Assembly (NCBI GenBank): GCA_964017045.1
Contig: OZ024810.1
Span: 18,285,204-18,349,203, forward strand
DNA: 64,000 bases
Origin: Omphiscola glabra
Lineage: Eukaryota > Mollusca > Gastropoda > Lymnaeidae
Direction of reading: 5' to 3'
In this document: positions 57,629 to 64,000 of the stretch, one piece after another
Layout of the letters: every line of letters starts with the position of its first letter
How positions within the stretch are numbered: position 1 is the stretch's first letter
The notes under the pieces: model-generated
Seen by the model: the letters and a program-made list of their open reading frames with translations, nothing else
Databases searched by the model: none
Told to the model about the DNA's origin: nothing
Translations under genes and position numbers: made by a program

Positions 57629-58469
57629 ACACACCTAGATGTTGGGTTGTTTTTTTTGGTCTGATTTTAAACTCAACAAAGAACTCCACATTTTTTTCTT
57701 TCTTTTTTTTTTTTTCTTTTGTTAGTTCAAAATTATTTTCTTGGAACATTCATCAACAACGTTTACCACACATATGTTGGGACACGTCACTGATCAACGC
57801 CTCAGTTTAAGAGCATAGTCTTGGAGTCATTTGGATCAGGACATCTGATCATCCTGTATTCTCTTGTGTTTTCTTCATATTTTATATTATAACACTGATG
57901 ACATAACATATTATTGTTATCAGCAGATGTAACAGCAACTGCACGAAACTGAGGAGCACGGGGAAAAAAAGTCGATAATGTGGTTTCTCTTAAACGAAAT
58001 TTTACGAAACAAAATTAATGTTTCGAAACATAAATAGGGCCGAGAGTCGTACGCTGAGAAGCTCACCTCTTAACTGAGAAGTAACTAGCTCGAATCCGTT
58101 TGATTGCTGAATTAACAGTTTTGATATGAGAATGGGGTTATGTTTGCATACTTAAATATTGTTTGTATTAGTTATTTTATCTCCCCCCCCCCCCGGCCTA
58201 ACACAAGACTGATAAGACTCCTAAGTCCTAACACACCGATGGGATTTATTTAAAAATGCGAAAAATTAAAAATGTTGGGGGGTTCGTTCTTTTCAAATTT
58301 AACAGCGGGATGAAAAAGATGAGAGATTGGTGAATGGAACAGTTTTGACAGTCGAGTGTCTGCCACGGAACGGGATCAATGCAGAAACTAATGCAGGCAG
58401 TAATTATATAAGGGTGGAGAGTATCGTGTTCCTGGAGTCGACTTAAAGGCTAGGGAGAGTGCAGTTTAA
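57629..58469. other. No gene seen
   Basis: T-run at 57695-57720 and C-run at 58183-58194. The word agctcgaatccg near 58088 looks like a B box, but no tRNA fold is supported. Confidence 0.45.
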
Positions 58470-58690
58470 CAAACACAAGGAAACTTCGACTAGATTCAGT
58501 CATTTTGACATTTACAAGGAAACTTCGACTAGATTTAGTCATTTTGACATTTACAAGGAAACTTCGACTAGATTTAGTCATTTTGACATTTACAAGGAAA
58601 CCTCGACTAGATTCAGTCATTTTGACATTTACAAGGAAACATCGACTCGACTCAGTCATTTTGACATTTACAAGGAAACATCGACAAATC
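58470..58690. repeat. 39-bp tandem array, 6 units
   Basis: Unit cattttgacatttacaagga then aacttcgactagatttagt. Thirteen codons per unit. Confidence 0.95.
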
Positions 58691-59077
58691 CCAAGGATTA
58701 TTTGTTGTTCACTTATTTGTGCAATTCTCTTTATCAATTAAGCAACGTTTTGAAAATTTTAGGCAATAAATTGAACCTTTTAAAAAAAAAGTTTTAAAAA
58801 CATTTAAGTAAATTAAGTGTATTGAAAATTTTAGGAAATTTATTAAACATTTTAGACAATGTATTGAACATTTTCTGACATTCATATATGAAACATGTAT
58901 ACACGTGCTGTTATAACTTCGTACCCTCACGTTTTTTTTTTTGAGTCCTGTGAAAGAAATGAGAGTAAAGCACCCAAGATCCACCCCCCCCCCTCCCCCG
59001 GCCACACACACCAGAATAAGTATGTATTTATATACTTAGAAAAAAGAGTAGCCTACGGGAAGGCAGTTCCCAACACT
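58691..59077. other. No gene seen
   Basis: Loose ~45-bp repeats of ttgaaaattttaggaaattt and ttgaacatttt at 58745-58880; C-run at 58983. Confidence 0.5.
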
Positions 59078-59214
59078 GGCTCCTGGCTCCTGCAACACTG
59101 GCTCCTGCAACACTGGCTCCTGCAACACTGGCTCCTGCAACACTGGCTCCTGCAACACTGGCTCCTGCAACACTGGCTCCTGCAACACTGGCTCCTGCAA
59201 CACTGGCTCCTGCG
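59078..59214. repeat. 15-bp tandem array, 9 units
   Basis: Unit cactggctcctgcaa, perfectly conserved. Confidence 0.97.
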
Positions 59215-59571
59215 GGACTCGATCCCTGGTTGGTATGAAAGGCAAACTTGAAAGTGTGATCTTAAGTGTGTGAGGCTAAGTTCGATATGACCCCGAAGCC
59301 CAATTCCAACTTGATTGGCGCGATCGATTAGATGTGATCGATTGCGTGGTGACGCTATGAAAGGCATGGGTAACGGTACACTCCACACGAGAACGGCAAC
59401 CGCTGCTGGCACTATCATTGCTATTCAACGGGCTGGAGGGGTGTCAGCTGTACGATGGCAATGTATGATCAAAACATTCATTGTCATCATAATAGGTCAG
59501 TATGATATTAAAGGTGGGGGGGGGGGAGGGCGAGTAGATTGGTTCTGCGTTCATATAACTGGTCAATGCCA
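59215..59571. other. No gene seen; G-run
   Basis: G-run at 59515-59526; otherwise unique. Confidence 0.5.
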
Positions 59572-59765
59572 TGGTTTGATGACATCATTGGTCGCTGGCC
59601 ATGGTTCGATGACGTCACTAGTCGCTGCAACGATTTGATGACGTCATTGATCGCCGCCATGGTTTGATGACGTCATTGGTCGCGGCCATGGTTTGATGAC
59701 GTCATTGGTCGCGGCCATGTTTGATGACGTCATTGGTCGCTGCCATCGTTTAGCTATGTAAACAT
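59572..59765. repeat. ~28-33-bp tandem array
   Basis: Unit ccatggtttgatgacgtcat then tggtcgcgg. Each unit holds the palindrome TGACGTCA, the CRE-type bZIP site, five or more times. Confidence 0.92.
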
Positions 59766-60239
59766 GGATTAGATGATGTTAATGGTCGCGGCCATAATTT
59801 AGCTATGACATATGACGAGACCACGACTTGAAAGAAAAGAATTAACGTAATCATATTAAAAGTATTTTATTATCATACTATTGGGTCTGTTCTAATTCGC
59901 ACAATGTCAACTTACTGGAACCGAGTTCAGAAACAACAAAAATCATTTGATGAAATCAAGCAGAATTGAAAATAGGGGGAAAACTTATTATCCATGGGCG
60001 AGCTACTCGGTTTGACACAAATTTTGGACTTACTCCATAGGATTGTGCAAGAAAAACGTATTATCATGGGCGAACTTTGAGTTTTCCTCTGCCCCCCCCC
60101 CCATTCCCGCAAACAGCTCTGTCCCTGGCATACGTGCCATCTAGTCCCTGAGTTTAGCACCAGCCGAACTTGCGAATAGCACCACAGTTGCTTTGGTCCT
60201 GAGGGCTTGAGATATGTCAGGTTTTCACTGATTAAAGAA
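59766..60239. other. No gene seen
   Basis: Unique sequence with a C-run at 60091-60101. Confidence 0.5.
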
Positions 60240-60612
60240 AAGTGCCGGTACACCATCGAGGTAACATGCCGGAGCACTGCGAGGTAACATGCCGGTACAC
60301 CATCGAGGTAACATGCCGGAGCACTGCGAGGTAACATGCCGGTGCACAACGAGGTAACATGCCGGTGCACAGTGAGGTAACATGCCGGTGCACAACGAGG
60401 TAACATGCCGGTTCACAGTGAGGTAACATGCCGGTGCACTACGGGGTAACATGCCGGTGCACTACGAGGTAACATGCCGGTGCACAGCGAGGTAACATGC
60501 CGGTGCACAACGAGGTAACATGCCGGTGCACAGTGAGGTAACATGCCGGTGCACAACGACGTAACATGTCGGTGCACAACGAGGTAACATGCCGGTACAC
60601 TATCGAGGTAAC
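60240..60612. repeat. 23-bp tandem array, ~16 units
   Basis: Unit gaggtaacatgccggtgcac plus aac, with tacaccatc and gagcactgc variants. Minus-strand reads CHRHVTSL words in all frames. Confidence 0.96.
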
Positions 60613-61344
60613 ATGCCATGATAACTTTGCCAAAATATCATGCTCACCGCATAACTCAGGCGTGCTGGACTCAAACCGGAGCGAAGATACACCCCAAGCT
60701 GTAGGTGTTCCTGTATTGGTGAAATTCCCAACTAGGACCCAGTGATTTATTGGCAGACAAGCGACAAGCGGATGTCAGAGGGGTCACAATAAACGACCAA
60801 TAGACGTACATTTGATATGGCCAGAACCTCGCATGGAACCGTCTCGTATGTGGTCACATGAAAATGTGATATCAGCTGGCAGCTATAATCCGGAGATTTA
60901 TATGTCGTGATGTCTGGATTCAGGAATACGGATATTTATATGTGACGTCGGCTAAAGTCGATTTTCTCACACTGTGTTTATGATTTGTGGTGTGTATTTA
61001 TTTATAATGATCTGTGACGTCAATGTGTTAATGACACACACACAACACAGTTACACGATAAAAAAACGAGGAAAGAAAATAATGTGTGTAAATTGAACTA
61101 GAAATGTAAACATCACACCTCTTGTAGTTTTGATTCATGAAAAGCCCATGTGAATTGATTTAGCGTACACATTTTTATTATTTTGTGAATTATTTTTTTT
61201 CCTAGATCGGTTTCTATGACGAAGGTCAACAAACATGGCGAACACTTAACTGAGCAAACAAACAAGAGCTTAAGTCAAGGAAATTCAATCATACGTTCAA
61301 ACATTTGACCTCAGATTCAAGCTATTCATGGGGCATTAAATAAA
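60613..61344. other. No gene seen
   Basis: Unique sequence, moderately AT-rich; no exon supported. Confidence 0.5.
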
Positions 61345-61842
61345 CTCTGAATCCAGCTTTCTTGTTTACTCTCAATCCAGCTTTCTTACTTACTCTCAAT
61401 CCAGCTTTCTTACTTACTCTCAGTCCAGCTTTCTTACTTACTCTCAATGCATCTTTCTTACTTACTCTCAATGCAGCTTTCTTACTTACTCTCAATGCAG
61501 CTTTCTTACTTACTCTCAATCCAGCGTTCTAACTTACTCTCAATGCAGCGTTCTAACTTACTCTCAATGCATCTTTCTTACTTACTCTCAGTCCAGCTTT
61601 CTTACTTACTCTCAGTCCAGCTTTCTTACTTACTCTCAATCCAGCTTTCTTACTTACTCTCAATCCAGCTTTCTTACTTACTCTCAGTCCAGCTTTCTTA
61701 CTTACTCCCAATCCAGCTTTCTTACTTACTCTCAGTCCAGCTTTCTTACTTACTCTCAATCCAGCTTTCTTACTTACTCTCAATCCAGCTTTCTTACTTA
61801 CTCTCAGTCCAGCTTTCTTACTTACTCTCAGTCCAGCTTTCC
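61345..61842. repeat. 24-bp tandem array, ~20 units
   Basis: Unit ttacttactctcaatccagc then tttc; eight codons, open on both strands. Confidence 0.96.
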
Positions 61843-62159
61843 CCATTTAAACCCACATTTTGAACCACTTAACCTGTCAAACACCAGACAACCCCACTTC
61901 TACTTTTTTTAATGATAAAAGAACCACTGACATGTTCTTAGAAGATCCACGCAGTTATTGGTGTTTGTTTAACTCCACAGGTCAATATCCCTTTCACGGC
62001 GAGGACGTCATCCAAGAGGTGACGTAAACAGAAACAGACAGCACGTGACGTCAGAAAGTTTAAGGGAGAACAACAACAACATCTAAGAAGACATTTCACA
62101 ACACGCACACCCGCGTATTCAAGGGCCATAACTTTTTTGGGACACAACACACCAGAGGA
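61843..62159 (+). promoter_or_regulatory. Candidate promoter and 5' UTR of the gene starting at 62160
   Basis: Array-free sequence, GC-richer from 61990, including cacgtgacgtca (62043-62054), an E-box/CRE-like word. No TATA element is evident. Inferred only from position before the exon. Confidence 0.3.
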
Positions 62160-62288
62160 ATGAGCAGCTTCTACTACAAGGTTGTCCCCCCTCCAGACAA
62201 ACCCGCGCTGATTGGCTACAAGAAGGTCAACCACGGGGAGCTGCAGGGAATCATCACCAGGCTGGCACGACCCAAATTGGCGTGGACA
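62160..62288 (+). CDS. Probable first coding exon of an unidentified gene
   Basis: ATG at 62160 opens 43 codons ending exactly at a strong donor (ACA|GTAAGT, 62288/62289), phase 0. The peptide starts MSSFYYKVVPPPDKPALIGY and ends with ITRLARPKLAWT. Codon use is GC3-rich and unlike the AT-rich surroundings, and 5' flanking sequence 61950-62159 is also GC-richer and free of arrays. The R-L-x-R-P-K segment resembles motifs seen in several small ciliary or testis proteins, but I cannot assign a family. No second exon was found before 64000. A LINE fragment at about 62494 would lie in the first intron. Confidence 0.5.
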
Positions 62289-62493
62289 GTAAGTGGTCAA
62301 TCCTGGTCAGTTTAACAACACAATTAACTCAGTCACCGGCAAAATGCAATGTTTGTTGTGTGGACAGGATACTATAGGTCAGTGCTTGTTCGCGCTGTGA
62401 GGGGGGGGGGGGGGCTTGTGCTACTGGACGTTTTGATCCCCTCATCCCATGTTAGATAGCTGACCACTCTGATATATAACCGACCACCGAAAT

Positions 62494-63174
62494 ATGTTTG
62501 ACCATCTGATAGCTATCGAACCTCTTCCACCCATCGTAGTGTTCACCGATTCACAATGTGCTCTAGAAATTGTGAAAAGGAGCTCTACGAACACGAAAAT
62601 GGTGTACGCAATTATGGAACTCGTGCGAGACATACAGTCACACGGAGGCAAAGTGACCCTTCAATGGATCCCAGGACATGTGGGGATTCCACCACAAGAC
62701 AGAGCCGACTGTCTTGCGAGGCAAGGCTCTTCCCGGCCTCAACCTAATCGGCCAATGACCCAACTGGGGGCCCAAGCCATGATTAAGGACCTCTGCCACG
62801 AGGAGTGGCTAAAAGAATGGGAACAGGGGAACACAGCCCGTAAACTTTACCGGAGCATGCCCAAAAACAACCGCAAATGCGATGAGTGGTGGAGTCTTAA
62901 ACGCCACCACCAGAGTCTCATCACCCAAATGAGAACAGAGCATTGCCCTACCCGCAGCTATTTGAATAGATTACATCCATTGCGGACCCGAGCTGCCGCC
63001 ATTGTGGTCAGGCACCGGAGACAATCGAGCACCTTCTAGCCGAGTGCTCAACGCTGGCGACTGGCGTGACTGGGGTCCTCCCAGCCGACCATGTCGATAG
63101 TCTAATTTATGGGACTGCCCACCAGATGCGGCAGGCCTGTACCTTACTTGCCGGGGCCATAAAAGAGCGATAGC
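62494..63174 (+). mobile_element. 5'-truncated non-LTR retrotransposon: RNase H and zinc-knuckle tail
   Basis: The first frame (to about 62984) shows an RNase H core with FTDSQCAL and, 45 residues on, WIPGHVGI followed by ADCLARQG, typical of RNase H domains in Jockey/I-type LINEs. It continues with MRTEHCP, then YLNRLHPL. A one-base deletion near 62984 shifts the frame; the next frame continues with CRHCGQAPETIEHLLAEC, a CxxC-H-C knuckle usual after that RNase H, and runs to a stop at 63172-63174. The earlier RNase H catalytic residues and the reverse transcriptase are missing, so this is a dead 5'-truncated copy. Confidence 0.8.
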
Positions 63175-63199
63175 TCGGCCCTTTCCAGTGAATGTAATA

Positions 63200-63365
63200 T
63201 TTCAGATAGATATCAGAGTCCCCCATATAAATATCCCACCTCCTGATAGATATCCCATACCTTGATAGATATCACATACCCAGATAGATATCCCATCTCC
63301 TGATAGATATTCCATCCCCTGACAGATATCTTGTCCCGAGGTAGATGCCACATCCCTTGAAAGAT
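63200..63365. repeat. Degenerate ~26-bp array (gatagatatcccat)
   Basis: Starts directly after the LINE fragment; loose units of ctgatagatatcccat with ccc runs. May be a 3' tail expansion of the LINE. Confidence 0.8.
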
Positions 63366-63416
63366 CTTTCTTTAAAATGCCAAATGTACAAGATATCTAA
63401 TGTTGAAATGTCCATT

Positions 63417-63480
63417 CAGCGGCGTAGCTAGGGCTGGCGTCACACACCCGGTGCAATAAACTCGTGGTGTCCCATCCCCT
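63417..63480. mobile_element. Partial hAT-like MITE, left end only
   Basis: Begins CAGCGGCGTAGCTAGGG followed by ctggcgtcacacacccgg, as in related elements. No matching inverted right end was found before the terminal array. Confidence 0.4.
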
Positions 63481-63687
63481 CTAAACGATATAACAATGAC
63501 AAGAACAAAAACTAATTAATTTAAGTTCAGGGGTTAATGTATTTAAGAACTGTAGCAACGTTAAATTATTGTTATTTTTACATTTAATGTACATTATTTA
63601 AAATGTTCCTGTCCTGGTCTTCAAAGCTGTAGACCTGTCAATCACTATAACTATCCTTCACCGTATCACTTGGATTGGTCACGTGTG
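63481..63687. other. No gene seen
   Basis: AT-rich unique sequence before the terminal array. Confidence 0.5.
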
Positions 63688-64000
63688 TGGTCGTCATGTT
63701 TTTTGTGGTCATCATACTTTGTGGTCGTCATACTTTGTGGTCGTTATACTTTGTGGTCGTTATACTTTGTGGTCGTCATACTTTGTGGTCGTCATACTTT
63801 GTGGTCGTCATACTTTGTGGTCGTCATACTTTGTGGTTGTCATACTTTGTGGTCGTCATACTTTGTGGTCGTCATACTTTGTGGTCGTCATACTTTGTGG
63901 TCGTCATACTTTGTGATCGTCATACTTTGTGGTCGTCATACTTTGTGGTCGTCATACTTTGCGGTCGTCATACTTTGTGGTCGTCATACTTTGTGGTTGT
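63688..64000. repeat. 16-bp tandem array, continuing past the window
   Basis: Unit tggtcgtcatactttg, ~19 units, highly uniform. Confidence 0.97.

Noticed and set aside
58030..58110. tRNA-like B box agctcgaatccg
   Set aside because: No acceptable A box and stem pairing by eye.

Overview
This window is animal nuclear DNA: split genes with GT-AG introns, non-LTR retrotransposon pieces, many small DNA transposons, no operons or bacterial signals. A heterobranch gastropod mollusc would fit. That guess rests on the extreme minisatellite load, the intron-rich ROCO gene and the many SPIN-like hAT copies (from memory, SPIN-type hATs have been reported in the pond snail Lymnaea); nothing in the sequence proves the species.

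The strongest gene is an 11-exon LRR-ROC-COR-Death (ROCO family, MFHAS1-like) gene on the + strand, 22128-32867. Every exon junction keeps phase and the spliced frame is 1163 codons plus stop. A second, intronless gene on the - strand (47981-48526) encodes a 181-residue CD225/dispanin-type two-pass membrane protein. A probable first coding exon of a third gene lies at 62160-62288, with the rest outside the window or not recognisable.

The rest is repeat. By summing array spans, roughly 21-22 kb, about one third of the window, is more than 40 unrelated tandem arrays with units of 7 to 96 bp. The longest are 35660-38090 (22 bp), 9013-10525 (16 bp), 4128-5428 (27 bp) and 51065-52153 (34 bp). Most long ORFs in the window are read-through of these arrays. 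Where the unit is a multiple of 3, or has no stop in any frame, the ORF looks long but is not a gene.

Dispersed elements identified from ends and target duplications: six SPIN-like hAT MITEs plus one end fragment (four with perfect or near-perfect 8-bp TSDs); an 821-bp hAT element with a perfect 8-bp TSD; a short hAT-like family with CAGTGGCG ends (two copies with perfect TSDs, others degraded); a long-palindrome element in two copies, one carrying a nested MITE; a TTAA-flanked piggyBac-like MITE inside an intron; a 386-bp TIR element with an AT duplication; a retroposon with 12-13-bp TSDs, one copy of which splits a CR1/L2-type LINE reverse transcriptase tail; and fragments of a RNase H-bearing LINE.

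The most interesting observation is in the ROCO gene. The two introns flanking the exon with the ROC DxGG motif each carry a minisatellite seeded from the exon edge. The 36-bp array repeats the splice donor and the 42-bp array repeats the first 15 exon bases plus the acceptor region. Both units are multiples of three and open in the gene's frame, so slippage of splice choice could add 12-residue blocks inside the GTPase domain.
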